Positions 54,514-63,544 of a stretch of 64,000 bases of DNA are shown in pieces. Source of the stretch: Chitinophaga pinensis (GTDB lineage: Bacteria; Pseudomonadota; Gammaproteobacteria; Burkholderiales; SG8-41); contig CALQCM020000005.1 in assembly GCA_943329075.2 (NCBI GenBank), forward strand, positions 1-64,000, given 5' to 3'. Within the stretch, counting starts at the first letter, position 1, and the number at the start of each line of letters is the position of its first letter. The position numbers were made by a program, and so were the translations under genes. The notes beneath the pieces were generated by a model that did not search any database, had not been told where the DNA came from, and was given only the letters and a program-made list of their open reading frames with translations.

Positions 54514-54867
54514 ATGCGATTTCTCACGATGATTGTTTTAATGACGGCAACGCTGTGCCTGGCGCAGGCGCCGGTCGAGGTCGGCAAGCCGAGTGCGGAG
54601 AACCTGCAGCGCGACCAGTTCAAGGCCGGCAACGCGTATCGCGAAATGCAGAACACCGAGCGGGCGTCGCGCGACGCCGAACAGGACTTCCGTCAGGCCG
54701 ACTCGATTCACAAAGATACATTGAAGCGCGCCGACGAGGCGAAGCTGCAGGCCGACGCGGCGAAGAAGAAATTCGACGCTGCGAAAGCCAAGGAAGCGCA
54801 GGCGCGCAAGGCCTACGATGCCGCAGTCAACGCCGTCGACCGCGACGCGCATCCAGCGAAGAAATAA
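54514..54867 (+). CDS. Small exported coiled-coil protein
   Basis: 117 residues with a signal peptide (MRFLTMIVLMTATLCLAQA). The remainder is strongly charged and Ala/Lys-rich, with likely coiled-coil RDAEQDFRQADSIHKDTL and KLQADAAKKKFDAAKAKEAQ. No family recognised. Start at the ATG at 54514. Confidence 0.65.
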   Translation: MRFLTMIVLMTATLCLAQAPVEVGKPSAENLQRDQFKAGNAYREMQNTERASRDAEQDFRQADSIHKDTLKRADEAKLQADAAKKKFDAAKAKEAQARKAYDAAVNAVDRDAHPAKK

Positions 54868-54886
54868 CCGGCGTGAAACCTGAACG

Positions 54887-55660
54887 TTACGCGCGCCAGC
54901 TGGCGCCGCCGTCGATGGTGACCACGCAGCCGCTGGTGTAGCCGGAGCGCGCCGAACACAGAAACACGATGGTGCTGCCGACTTCATCCAGCGTGGCGAG
55001 CCGGCCCATCGGGAAACCGGTGGTGAGTTCGCGCCAGCGGTTCTCGTCGCCGAATTTCTGTTGGGCGAGCGCTTTCCAGCGTATGACCTGACGATCCGTT
55101 TCCGTGGCGCCCGGATTGACCGCCACCACGCGCACGCCGTGGTTCACGCTTTCAGCACCGAGTGCGCGCGACATGGTCATCAGCGCGGCGTTGGCCATGC
55201 TGCCGGCCAGGTAGTCGGCGTTCGGCCGCTCGCCGGCGGTGCCCGCGACATTGATGATGACCCCGTTCTTGCGTTCGCACATATCGCGATAGACCTCGCG
55301 CGCGACACTGATGAAGCCAAACAGTTTCAGATCCCACGCTTCGCGCAAGGCCTTGTCGTCGAGTCCGGTCAGCGAGCCTTTCGGAATAGCGCCGGCATTG
55401 TTGATCAGAATATCGATGCTGCCGCTGGCGTTGACCAGCTTGACGGCGTTCTCGTGGCTGGAGAGATCGAGCGGATGCAGCGTGACCTTGACACCGTAGG
55501 CATCGACGATTTTCTTGCGCGCCGCGTCGAGGCTGTCGGCGCTGCGCGAGGCCAGATGCAGGTTGACGCCCTCGGCGGCGAGCCGTTCGGCGACGCCGAA
55601 ACCGATGCCGCGCGAACCGCCGGTAACGAGTGCCGTGCGGCCCTTAAGATTGAGTTCCAT
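54887..55660 (-). CDS. SDR-family protein lacking the catalytic lysine and serine
   Basis: 257-residue SDR with TGGSRGIG and NNAGA motifs. The active-site tyrosine is Y150, but four residues on is S154 (YLAGSMANAAL) instead of lysine, and the catalytic serine region reads INVAGTAG. I believe a subgroup of SDRs with YxxGxxxNAAL is known. A non-classical activity or cofactor use is likely. Start at MELNLKGRT. Confidence 0.85.
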   Translation of the reverse strand: MELNLKGRTALVTGGSRGIGFGVAERLAAEGVNLHLASRSADSLDAARKKIVDAYGVKVTLHPLDLSSHENAVKLVNASGSIDILINNAGAIPKGSLTGLDDKALREAWDLKLFGFISVAREVYRDMCERKNGVIINVAGTAGERPNADYLAGSMANAALMTMSRALGAESVNHGVRVVAVNPGATETDRQVIRWKALAQQKFGDENRWRELTTGFPMGRLATLDEVGSTIVFLCSARSGYTSGCVVTIDGGASWRA

Positions 55661-55805
55661 GCGATTCCCCCTAGTAAAATGAGGCGCTACTATAAGCAAT
55701 TAGCCGCGGGCGTGCCAGCGCGCCGCCGCGCCGCCGTCAACCTGCCGTATACTTATACGTTGTTGAACTCATCCGGACTTCGGATCCACTAGAGGAGCAG
55801 TTACC

Positions 55806-56039
55806 ATGAACAAGCTGATCACCACGCTGGTTGCCGCGATTTTCGCGACCTCGACCCTCGCCGCATTCGCGCAAGCACCGGCCAAATCCGATGCACCGAA
55901 AGCGGCCCCGGCTGCGACGACGGCACCGGCCGCCACAGCGGCTGATGCGCCGAAAGCCGATGCGCCGAAAAAAGCCAAGGGCGAAAAGAAAGCCAAAAAA
56001 GCGAAGAAGAACAAGAAGAACAATCCCGAAAAGCAGTAA
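55806..56039 (+). CDS. Small exported Ala/Lys/Pro-rich protein
   Basis: 77 residues: signal peptide (MNKLITTLVAAIFATSTLAAFAQ), then low-complexity APAATTAPAATAADAPKADA and a lysine-rich tail ending KNKKNNPEKQ. GAGGAG lies upstream of the start. A strong hairpin terminator follows at 56083-56112. Such proteins are common in Burkholderiales; the function is unknown. Confidence 0.75.
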   Translation: MNKLITTLVAAIFATSTLAAFAQAPAKSDAPKAAPAATTAPAATAADAPKADAPKKAKGEKKAKKAKKNKKNNPEKQ

Positions 56040-56082
56040 GCGGGCGCCAGGGGCAGCGGTGAAAACCGCAGCGCCAAAGGCA

Positions 56083-56112
56083 AAAAAGGCGGGGATGTTT
56101 CCCCGCCTTTTT
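56083..56112 (+). terminator. Rho-independent terminator
   Basis: AAAAAGGCGGGGA, loop TGTT, TCCCCGCC and five T. It can work in both directions but no minus-strand gene reads into it. It ends the small Ala/Lys-rich gene. Confidence 0.9.
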
Positions 56113-56172
56113 GTTTGTACGGCGGACGCGTTAAACTGCGCGCCTCACGTAATCACGCAAGCGGAGTTTCGG

Positions 56173-57162
56173 ATGAAAGCATTGGTGGTGAAAGAGTTCG
56201 GCCCACTCGACAGCATGGCGCTGGAAGACGTCGCCAGCCCGCAACCGGGTGAAGACGAAGCGCTGGTTGATATCAAGGCAGCGAGTGTCAATTTTCCCGA
56301 CCTGCTGGTGATCCAGGGCAAGTATCAGGTGCTGCCGCCGCTGCCGTTCAGCCCGGGCAAGGAATGCGCAGGCGTGGTCAAAGCGGTGGGCGCGAAAGTC
56401 ACGCACGTCAAACCCGGTGACCGTGTATTGATTCAGATTGAATACGGCGGCTACGCGCAGCAGGTGGCGACGAAGGCCGTCAACTGCCATGTGATTCCGG
56501 AGGCGATGAGCTTCACCGAAGCGGCGGCGATGGGCCTCACCTATATGACCGCGCATTTTGCGCTGGTTGAACGCGCGCACATCAAGGCCGGCGAATCGGT
56601 GCTGGTCACCGGTGCGGCGGGTGGTGTCGGCATGGCGACCATACAGGTTGCGAAAGCGCTCGGCGCAACCGTGCTCGCTGCCGTCAGCAACGCGGAAAAA
56701 GCCGCCGCGGCGAAAGCGGCCGGCGCCGATCACATTATCGATACCAGTGTCGAGAATATTCGCGATGGATTGCGCGACCAGGTCTATGCGGCGGTCGGCA
56801 AGAAGGGTGTTGACGTGGTGGTCGAGAATGTCGGCGGCGATATATTCGATGCCTGCCTGCGCGCGATCGCGTGGTCGGGTCGCATCATCGTCGTCGGTTT
56901 CGCCGGCGGCCGCATCCCGGAAGTGAAGGCCGGCCACCTGCTGGTGAAAAACATTTCGCTGATCGGCCTGCAGTTCAGCAACTACCGCGACCGCGAACCG
57001 GAAAAGTGCCTGGCGGTGCGCAAGCAGTTGTTCGACCTTTATCGCGCCGGCAAACTGAAGCCCTATGTGATGGCGACTTTTCCGCTGGCGAGTTACATGG
57101 AGGCGCTGGCGCTGGTGCGCGACCGCAAGGTGATCGGCAAGGTTGTTTTGACGACGGCGTAG
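56173..57162 (+). CDS. Zinc-free NADPH:quinone oxidoreductase-like MDR protein
   Basis: 329-residue medium-chain dehydrogenase/reductase. FPDLLVIQGKYQ, GKECAGVV and the cofactor motif VTGAAGGVGMATIQVAKALG are clear, and there are no zinc-ligand cysteines. It matches quinone oxidoreductase/enoyl reductase. The start is ATG at 56173; the longer frame runs through the preceding gene. Confidence 0.92.
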   Translation: MKALVVKEFGPLDSMALEDVASPQPGEDEALVDIKAASVNFPDLLVIQGKYQVLPPLPFSPGKECAGVVKAVGAKVTHVKPGDRVLIQIEYGGYAQQVATKAVNCHVIPEAMSFTEAAAMGLTYMTAHFALVERAHIKAGESVLVTGAAGGVGMATIQVAKALGATVLAAVSNAEKAAAAKAAGADHIIDTSVENIRDGLRDQVYAAVGKKGVDVVVENVGGDIFDACLRAIAWSGRIIVVGFAGGRIPEVKAGHLLVKNISLIGLQFSNYRDREPEKCLAVRKQLFDLYRAGKLKPYVMATFPLASYMEALALVRDRKVIGKVVLTTA

Positions 57163-57179
57163 GCGATTTATTCAAACCT

Positions 57180-57258
57180 GTAGGGTGGGCAGCTTGTTGC
57201 CCACCCGTATTCGGCTGTGAACGGAACTACCCGTGGGCACCGAAGGTGCCCACCCTAC
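57180..57258. repeat. GTAGGGTGGGCA inverted repeat
   Basis: GTAGGGTGGGCA..TGCCCACC at the left and GTGGGCACC..GGTGCCCACCCTAC at the right. Another extragenic palindrome family, once in this window. Confidence 0.8.
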
Positions 57259-57297
57259 GAGACTGACGTGATTAAAGGTTCCAGGCTCAAATTAAAT

Positions 57298-57579
57298 TCA
57301 GGCGGCAAGATCACGCATAGCTTCGCTGAGCACCTTTTTTGAAACGCCGCGTTTTTTCAATGCCAGTGTCAGACGCTTGATTGCGGCGGGGGCGTAAGCC
57401 GCTTCGTCACGACGCAAGCCTTCGCTGATATAGTGCTTAAGCAAGGTTTGATAGCCACCATACCCCTTGTGTGGTGCGATCGCTTTCAGGCTGTCGACGA
57501 CATCTACCGGAATGCGCAGGGTAATGCTGGTTACCGGGCGGTCTTTGGTCAGGCGTTTCTTAAGGGTGTTATCTAGCAT
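57298..57579 (-). CDS. brnA: BrnA-like antitoxin
   Basis: 93-residue ribbon-helix-helix antitoxin with ITLRIPVDVVDSLKAIAPHKG and YQTLLKHYISEGLRR. It overlaps the toxin gene by 11 bases and lies after it, the standard brnT-brnA order. It should bind BrnT and repress the operon. The C-terminal tail LKKRGVSKKVLSEAMRD is typical. Confidence 0.85.
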   Translation of the reverse strand: MLDNTLKKRLTKDRPVTSITLRIPVDVVDSLKAIAPHKGYGGYQTLLKHYISEGLRRDEAAYAPAAIKRLTLALKKRGVSKKVLSEAMRDLAA

Positions 57580-57862
57580 AGAGTCTTTCCTCGTTTCGTT
57601 CGGCGCAGCGCGCCGAAACAATTCGTATGTGGTCGCCTTCGATTTCAATGTGGACCACGAACAACAGTCTTCCGCTGTGGTCGAATCCGATAATGGCGTT
57701 TCGTGATTCCTCATTTCGCGAGGCATCCGTCATGACAAACAACGGATCGAGGAATACCGTGGCAGCATCTTCGAAACGAACACCATGTTTGCGCCTGTTG
57801 GCGGCCGCTTTCGCGGCATTCCACACGAAATCATTCCCGGCAATGCGGTAGCGCACGTCCAT
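57569..57862 (-). CDS. brnT: BrnT-like ribonuclease toxin
   Basis: BrnT-family toxin, a RelE-fold ribonuclease that blocks translation. The FVWNAAKAAANRRKHGVRFEDA motif block is typical, as is LLFVVHIEIEGDHIRIVSAR. Start at MDVRYRI (57862) or at 57883. The promoter and operator lie right upstream. Confidence 0.88.
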   Translation of the reverse strand: MDVRYRIAGNDFVWNAAKAAANRRKHGVRFEDAATVFLDPLFVMTDASRNEESRNAIIGFDHSGRLLFVVHIEIEGDHIRIVSARCAERNEERLYAR

Positions 57863-57882
57863 GGGCAGGCATTGTGTCTGCA

Positions 57883-57903
57883 TGTATTGACAATGTCAAT
57901 ACA
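57883..57903 (-). promoter_or_regulatory. Operator palindrome and promoter of brnT-brnA
   Basis: Perfect inverted repeat of TGTATTGACA and TGTCAATACA around one central base. On the minus strand it contains TTGACA as a -35, and CACAAT follows 17 bases later as a -10. Autorepression by BrnA is expected from the family. Confidence 0.65.
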
Positions 57904-57959
57904 GCAATTCGCTCGCTTGGGCCCGACCGATAAACCGCGCTCAATGAGCTAAGGTATTT

Positions 57960-58916
57960 CTATTCCGCCCGTATGCGCGCCTTCTGCGCAATCGCCGCGT
58001 ATTTCGACATTTCGGTTTTGAGGTAAGCGGCGAATTCCGCCGGCGTGTTGCCGACCGGTTCGACGCCTTCGACGGCGAGGCGCTCGCGCACTTCGGGCAG
58101 GCGCACGATGCGCGCGAGTTCCTGATGCAGGCGCGTGACGATCTCGGGTGACAGCCCGGCCGGCCCCATGATGCCGTACCAGACGCCGGCTTCGAATCCC
58201 GGCAGGCCTGATTCAACCAGCGTCGGCACCTCGGGTGCGAACGTGGTGCGCTTCAGGCTCGCCATCGCAATCGCGCGCAGGCGCCCGGCGCGCACCTGTG
58301 GCAGCGCGGGCGGCGTGGTGTTCATCATCACATCGACTTCGCCGGCGATCAGGCTGATGGTGGCGGGTGCGATGCCCTTGAACGGGATGTGCACGATGTC
58401 GGTTGCGGTGACTGACTTAAACAACTCCATGCCGAAATGCGAGGTGGTGCCGCTGCCGCCGGTCGAGTAGTTGAGCTTGCCCGGTTTTGATTTGGCGAGT
58501 GCGACGAGTTCGCGCACGGTCTTGGCCGGCACCGACGGGTGGGTGATCAGGATCAGCGGGCCGGAGGCAAGCATGGTTACCGGTGTGAAGTCGCGCAGCG
58601 TGTCGAAGGGCACGTGCGCGATGGCGGGGTTCATCGCAATGTGGCCGACGTTGGCGACCAGCAGCGCATAACCGTCAGGTGCTGCTTTGGCGACGAGTGC
58701 GCTGCCGATGCTGCCGCTGGCGCCGGGGCGGTTATCGACGACGATGTTTTGCGCGAGCGCTTCGGAAAGTTTTTGCGCGATCAGACGGCCGACGGCATCG
58801 GTGCCGCCGCTGGGTGCGGTAGCGACGACGAATTGGATGGGGCGTTGCGGCCAGGTTTGTGCAGTGGCACTCGTGAAATGAAACGTCGTCGCGAGCGCGA
58901 AGCTCAACGCCCCCAT
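57960..58916 (-). CDS. Bug/TctC solute-binding protein
   Basis: 318-residue Bug protein from MGALSFALA at 58916; the frame extends to 59267 through repeats. The signal peptide ends near SATAQ. Motifs: WPQRPIQFVVATAPSGGTD, DNRPGASGSIGSALV, APDGYA (A instead of T). Confidence 0.92.
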   Translation of the reverse strand: MGALSFALATTFHFTSATAQTWPQRPIQFVVATAPSGGTDAVGRLIAQKLSEALAQNIVVDNRPGASGSIGSALVAKAAPDGYALLVANVGHIAMNPAIAHVPFDTLRDFTPVTMLASGPLILITHPSVPAKTVRELVALAKSKPGKLNYSTGGSGTTSHFGMELFKSVTATDIVHIPFKGIAPATISLIAGEVDVMMNTTPPALPQVRAGRLRAIAMASLKRTTFAPEVPTLVESGLPGFEAGVWYGIMGPAGLSPEIVTRLHQELARIVRLPEVRERLAVEGVEPVGNTPAEFAAYLKTEMSKYAAIAQKARIRAE

Positions 58917-59067
58917 CCTGACCTTCCCCCGCAGGCGGGGGAAGGGACCTAATGCATGGGCTGTCGCAGAAAAAAACGCCCTCCCCTGCGCGACGCGCGG
59001 GGGAGGGTTGGGGTGGGGGCGCTCAGGCGCCGGATGATGCACTGACGAGGCCTGACGCGCGACGCGT

Positions 59068-59949
59068 TTACGCCACGCCGTGTTGTTTGAACCAGTCCTG
59101 CATTTGTTTCCAGCCGTCTTCGGCGGCTTCCTGGCGGAAGCTCGGGCGATAGTCGGCGTAGAAGGCGTGTGGCGCATCGGGATAGACGATGATTTCGCTC
59201 GCGGTGTTGCCGGCGGCTTTGAGCGCAGCACGCATCTGCTCGACGTGGTCCTGCGGAATGCTGGCATCCTGTCCGCCGTAAAGACCGCGCACGGGTACTT
59301 TCAGCACCGGTGCCAGTTCGACCGGATAAGCCGGTTGCAGCGGCGCTTTCGACGGCGCGACAAGACGGCCGTACCAGGCGACACCGGCGCGCACCTTCGG
59401 GTTGTGCACGCAGTAGGTCCACGTAATGCGACCGCCCCAGCAAAAACCGGTGATGCCCAGCTTCGCGGTGTCGCCTTTGCCGCTGGCATTGGCGAACACC
59501 ACCGCGGCGTCGAGGTCGGACATGACCTGGCTGTCGGGCACGTGGTTGACGACCTTGGCGAAAATTTCGGTGTTGTCGGTGAATTTGGTGACGTCGCCCT
59601 GGCGGAAGTAGAGTTCCGGCGCGATCGCGTAGTAACCGAGTTTGGCCAGCCGGCGGCAGACGTCCTTGATGTGCTCGTGCACGCCGAAAATTTCCTGCAC
59701 CACTAGCACCACCGGATACTTGCCGTTCTTCTCGGGCACCGCGCGGTAGGCGGGGATAGGGCCATCGCGCGTGTCGAGTTTGATTTCACCGGCAGTCAGG
59801 CCGTTGGTGTCGGTGGTGATGACGCTGGCGGCTACTGGTACCATCGAGCGTGCGAAGCCTTGGTGCAGCCAGGCGGTGAAACGGTCGCGCAGGCTGTTGT
59901 CGTTGGCCGGCGCGAAGCCGTCGGCACCGGTGAATACTGAAGTCGTCAT
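59068..59949 (-). CDS. Dienelactone hydrolase family protein
   Basis: 293-residue protein of the dienelactone hydrolase group. The triad is C170 (GFCWGG), D228 (GGQDASI) and H261 (PHAFYADYR). It probably acts on a lactone or ester of an aromatic pathway. A longer N-terminus than the classical 240-residue enzymes; the extra part (residues 1-50) may be a linker or tail. Confidence 0.9.
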   Translation of the reverse strand: MTTSVFTGADGFAPANDNSLRDRFTAWLHQGFARSMVPVAASVITTDTNGLTAGEIKLDTRDGPIPAYRAVPEKNGKYPVVLVVQEIFGVHEHIKDVCRRLAKLGYYAIAPELYFRQGDVTKFTDNTEIFAKVVNHVPDSQVMSDLDAAVVFANASGKGDTAKLGITGFCWGGRITWTYCVHNPKVRAGVAWYGRLVAPSKAPLQPAYPVELAPVLKVPVRGLYGGQDASIPQDHVEQMRAALKAAGNTASEIIVYPDAPHAFYADYRPSFRQEAAEDGWKQMQDWFKQHGVA

Positions 59950-60049
59950 GGCGTTCCCCTCGTTGGATGGACGCCGCTGCGTGTCGGCGGCGTGAGGCGC
60001 AGATTATAGGGAACCCCGCGCTGCGCCAGCAAGCGCGGCGCATTCGCGT

Positions 60050-60469
60050 TTATTCCGCTGGCTCGACTTCCTTGACGGCGCCTTTCCAGCCGCCGGCCGA
60101 GAGGTCGAAGACGATCCCCGTCGGGTCGCTGAATTTGACTTCGTAATTGCTTTTGGTCGCCGCGGTGGGGCGGCCGCGCAGGTAGACGGCGCCGGCGGCG
60201 GTGGCCTGCGCTTCGGCCTCGGCAAGATCGTCGACCCACATGCCGAAGTGGATGGCGCCGATCAGCGGTTTGTCGTTATTCATGTCGGGAATTTTGCCGC
60301 CCTTGTAATCGAGCAGCGCAACGTTCATGGTGCCGTCGGTCATGAAAACGCCGCGGCCGGCGTCGCCGGCCTTGGTCATGCCGAAGGCCTCCTCGAAAAA
60401 TTTTTGCGCAGCGGCGACATCTGCGACCGAGATGGCGATATGACGAAGGCGGGCTTTGCGGGTAGCCAT
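60050..60469 (-). CDS. VOC-family (glyoxalase-like) protein
   Basis: 139-residue vicinal-oxygen-chelate protein with RHIAISVADVAAAQKFFEEAFG at the start and HFGMWVDDLAEAE. Metal ligands H (LRHIA) and H (IHFGM) are visible. The function is open: glyoxalase, dioxygenase or epimerase. Confidence 0.87.
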   Translation of the reverse strand: MATRKARLRHIAISVADVAAAQKFFEEAFGMTKAGDAGRGVFMTDGTMNVALLDYKGGKIPDMNNDKPLIGAIHFGMWVDDLAEAEAQATAAGAVYLRGRPTAATKSNYEVKFSDPTGIVFDLSAGGWKGAVKEVEPAE

Positions 60470-60564
60470 GGATTGTGTCCCTGCGCGGGCGCCAACGGAA
60501 TGTTGGCACTGGTGTACGATGCTACCTGTTAGCTGCGACGCAGCGCAATCATCGGAAAATCCTT

Positions 60565-61554
60565 ATGCACTTTATTCGATTCGGCGCAGCGCGATGCTGT
60601 GCCGCAATGTTTGCAATGCTGGTCGCGGCCGGCGTGTCGGCGCAGGCGTGGAAGCCGGAGAAACCGGTTGAAATCATCATCGGCACCAGCGCCGGCGGAC
60701 CACAGGACCGCATGGGCCGCGCGGTGCAGCGCATATTGCAGGAACGCAAGCTGGTGCTGACGCCGGTTAACGTCACCAACAAGGCGGGCGGCGGCGGCGC
60801 CGTAGCGCTCAATTTTTTGAACCAGCATGCGGGCGACGGGCATTACCTGGCGGTCAACGCGCTGTCGACGCTGACCAATCACATCACAGCCAAAAGCACG
60901 ATCGGCCCGACCGACCTTACACCGCTGGCGATGATGGGGGCGGAATACGTCGGCATCGTGGTGCGCGCGGAGTCGCCGCTGAAGACGGGCAGGGATGTGC
61001 TCGATCAGCTGAAAAAAGATCCGTCATCGCTCAGTATTGCGGTGGGCACCGCGCTCGGCAATGCGACGCATCTGTCGTTTGTGCTGGCGATGAAAGCGGG
61101 CGGCGTCGATATCCGCAAACTGAAAACCGTTGTCTTCGGCTCGGGCGGCGATTCGATGACCGCGCTGCTCGGCGGTCATGTCGATCTGGCGGCCAGCGCG
61201 CCGTCGGCGATGCTGTCGCAGGTGCAGGCCGGCAAACTGCGCCTGATCGTCATCGGTGCGCCGGCGCGCCTTGGCGGCGAGTTGGCAAAAATCCCGACGT
61301 GGAAGGAACTCGGCGTCAACAGCGCGTTCGATTTGTGGCGCGGCCTTGCCGGGCCCCGGGGCATGACGCGCGCGCAAATCCAGTTCTGGGATGCGGCGCT
61401 GGGTGCCCTGGTCAAAACTGATGAGTGGAAAAAGGAACTCGCCGAGAACCAGGTCGAGAATATTTACAAGAACAGCGCCGACACGGCACTGCAGTGGAAG
61501 GCAGAGTACGATGAAGTCAAAGGCGTGCTGCTTGAACTCGGCCTGGCACGATAG
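60565..61554 (+). CDS. Divergent Bug/TctC solute-binding protein
   Basis: 329 residues from MHFIRFGAA with a signal peptide ending near GVSAQA. Family pattern KPVEIIIGTSAGGPQDRMGRA and TNKAGGGGAVAL is seen. SPDGYT is replaced by AGDGHYL. It is a distant member compared with the others in the window. Terminal part LLELGLAR. Confidence 0.82.
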   Translation: MHFIRFGAARCCAAMFAMLVAAGVSAQAWKPEKPVEIIIGTSAGGPQDRMGRAVQRILQERKLVLTPVNVTNKAGGGGAVALNFLNQHAGDGHYLAVNALSTLTNHITAKSTIGPTDLTPLAMMGAEYVGIVVRAESPLKTGRDVLDQLKKDPSSLSIAVGTALGNATHLSFVLAMKAGGVDIRKLKTVVFGSGGDSMTALLGGHVDLAASAPSAMLSQVQAGKLRLIVIGAPARLGGELAKIPTWKELGVNSAFDLWRGLAGPRGMTRAQIQFWDAALGALVKTDEWKKELAENQVENIYKNSADTALQWKAEYDEVKGVLLELGLAR

Positions 61555-61568
61555 CCGCGCCTTGCCGG

Positions 61569-61699
61569 TTTTGTGACGCAGGCGCCCCGCCTGCGTCAAC
61601 AGCCTTCTGCCGTCCGCCGGCGGAACCCGTCGCACGCGACGTGCATCATGTGGAATTCGCGTTGGTGCTTCGCGCAGGCGAGGCGCCTGCGCCACGAAA
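61569..61699. repeat. GCGCAGGCG hairpin repeat
   Basis: TTTTGTGACGCAGGCGCCCC at the left and GGCGCCTGCGCCACGAAAA at the right with GTGCTTCGCGCAGGCG nearby. A degraded member of the family at 28320. Confidence 0.8.
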
Positions 61700-61716
61700 A
61701 ACGCGAACCGCCGGCC

Positions 61717-62760
61717 TTATTTCAGTGCGATCGCAACCTCGTCGCCCTGCGGCGTGAGCGTCACGCCGTAGGTCTTGCTGGCGGCGGCGATTTCCTTGAG
61801 TGTTTCCTGTTCATCGGCCAGCGCGCACAGCACCGATTCGTTTTGCTCGTTGTGGCGCACGAACTGGAAGGTCGCGCCCTTGACCGCCTTGCCGTCGACT
61901 GCGATGCGCGCCAGCATGCCGACCCAGTTGCCGTGTTTGCGTCCGCCGTGGCCGGTGTGGAAGGAGAAACTGCCGAGGCCGTAGAAAACCGGCTTGCCTT
62001 TGTAGGCTTCCACCGCCAGCGAGTAATGCGGGCCGTGGCCCATGACGACATCGGCGCCGGCGTCGATCGCCGCATGCGCCCATTCGGTCATGTAATCGAG
62101 GACTTCTGTTTTCAGGCCCCAGTGGCAGGAGGCGACCAGCACGTCGCATTTCGCGCGCAGTGCGGCGACGTCTTCGCGGAACAGTTTCAGGTGCGCGGCA
62201 TCGCACCAGGTCATGATCACCGGCGGCAGGCCCGGGCGGTTGCAGGGCGGAATATCGACGCGCGTTTTATGCAGCGGCAACTGGTAGGCGGTGTGGCCTT
62301 TCATCACCGCGACACCGGCGGTATGTTTGGTTGCTTCGTGATTGGTTGGCCAATAGACGGCGGTGCGTTGCATGAAGCCGTAGCGCACGCCGTTGCGTTC
62401 GAGGATGACCGGCGCATAGGCGGCGTCGCGGTTGGCGCCGGCGCCGGTGTGCGGAATGCCAACTTCATCCAGGCGCGCGATTGATTTTGTGATGGCCGCT
62501 TCGCCGTAGTTCACATTGTTGGCAATGCCGACCGCCTGGATGCCGCCGTTCTTGAGCGTTTCGCCGGCCGGCGCCGGATCGGCGAAGAAGCCCTCGTTCT
62601 CGACGGAATGTCCGGCCGGCGGCAGGTAAAGACAGCATTCCATATTGCTGAAAACGGCGTCGGCGGCTTTGAATTCCGCGGCTACACGGCGAAACGGCAC
62701 GGTCGGGTCGACGACGCCCATCAGATTGACGTCGCCGGTCAGGATCAGTTTTTGGGACAT
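61717..62760 (-). CDS. CapA-family (poly-gamma-glutamate synthesis type) protein
   Basis: 347-residue metallophosphatase-like protein of the CapA group from MSQKLILTG. TGDVNLMG, FSNMECCLYLP, GIANNVNYGEAA, ASCHWGLKTE and VVMGHGPHYS carry the conserved Asp/Asn/His metal ligands. It may not make capsule in this setting; related proteins occur with catabolic genes. Alone on its strand here. Confidence 0.85.
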   Translation of the reverse strand: MSQKLILTGDVNLMGVVDPTVPFRRVAAEFKAADAVFSNMECCLYLPPAGHSVENEGFFADPAPAGETLKNGGIQAVGIANNVNYGEAAITKSIARLDEVGIPHTGAGANRDAAYAPVILERNGVRYGFMQRTAVYWPTNHEATKHTAGVAVMKGHTAYQLPLHKTRVDIPPCNRPGLPPVIMTWCDAAHLKLFREDVAALRAKCDVLVASCHWGLKTEVLDYMTEWAHAAIDAGADVVMGHGPHYSLAVEAYKGKPVFYGLGSFSFHTGHGGRKHGNWVGMLARIAVDGKAVKGATFQFVRHNEQNESVLCALADEQETLKEIAAASKTYGVTLTPQGDEVAIALK

Positions 62761-62944
62761 GGCGCTGGATTCCATTCGATTGGGAAAATTGGCTGGCGGT
62801 GATTATAACGAAGGACCGCGCGGTGGATTTTTATCACGTACGGTGCCCGCGGTTTCGGCGGTTTTATGCGGCGCCAAATATCATTTGATATCGGCGTGCC
62901 CCTTTGTTATAACGGCGCCGTAGTGCAGCCAAAAGGAGGGTCGT

Positions 62945-63385
62945 ATGTTCAAGCATATTTTGATTCCTACTGACGGATCCGAGTTGTCGAAAAAAGCGAT
63001 CCACATCGGCGTTGAACTCGCCAAGTTCCATGGTGCCAGCGTGACCGGCGTGCACGCGGTTCCCGACTATCACCTGATGATCGCCTACGAAGGCGCTTTC
63101 GATCCGGTGACCGAGGAACGCATCGAGAAAGAGGCGCGCGCGCGCGCTGAATCGTATCTCGATTACATCAAGCAAACGGCGACAGCGGCCGGAGTCGTGT
63201 GCGACTCGGTGTGTGAAACCAACGATCACCCGTATGACGCGATCATCAAGACCGCCGAAGGCAAGGGCTGCGATCTGATCGTTTTGCATTCGCACGGGCG
63301 CAAGGGCCTGGCGGCGGCCCTGCTGGGCAGCGAAACCCGCAAAGTGCTGTTCTACGCCAAGATTCCGATCATGGTCGTGCGCTAG
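62945..63385 (+). CDS. Universal stress protein
   Basis: 146-residue UspA-domain protein. KHILIPTDGSELSKKAI at the start and the ATP-binding motif HGRKGLAAALLGSETRKVL at the end. AGGAGG lies upstream. The terminal MVVR is typical. It may bind ATP. Confidence 0.94.
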   Translation: MFKHILIPTDGSELSKKAIHIGVELAKFHGASVTGVHAVPDYHLMIAYEGAFDPVTEERIEKEARARAESYLDYIKQTATAAGVVCDSVCETNDHPYDAIIKTAEGKGCDLIVLHSHGRKGLAAALLGSETRKVLFYAKIPIMVVR

Positions 63386-63509
63386 GTGCTGACGCGGAAT
63401 AAAGTCACATTTTATGAATTATTCGCCCGCACAATAAATACATAACGTATTGAAAATTAAAAATTAAAGTTTGTTTTCAGATTATTTATTGCAAAGCAGC
63501 AGAAAATAC

Positions 63510-63538
63510 TTGCACGGGGGCTGGTTTGGGGACATAAT
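63510..63538 (+). promoter_or_regulatory. Sigma-70-type promoter of the small RNA
   Basis: TTGCAC at 63510-63515, a 17-base spacer, and CATAAT at 63533-63538. Both boxes are close to consensus and the spacing is ideal. Transcription should start near 63545. Confidence 0.7.
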
Positions 63539-63544
63539 GATGTC

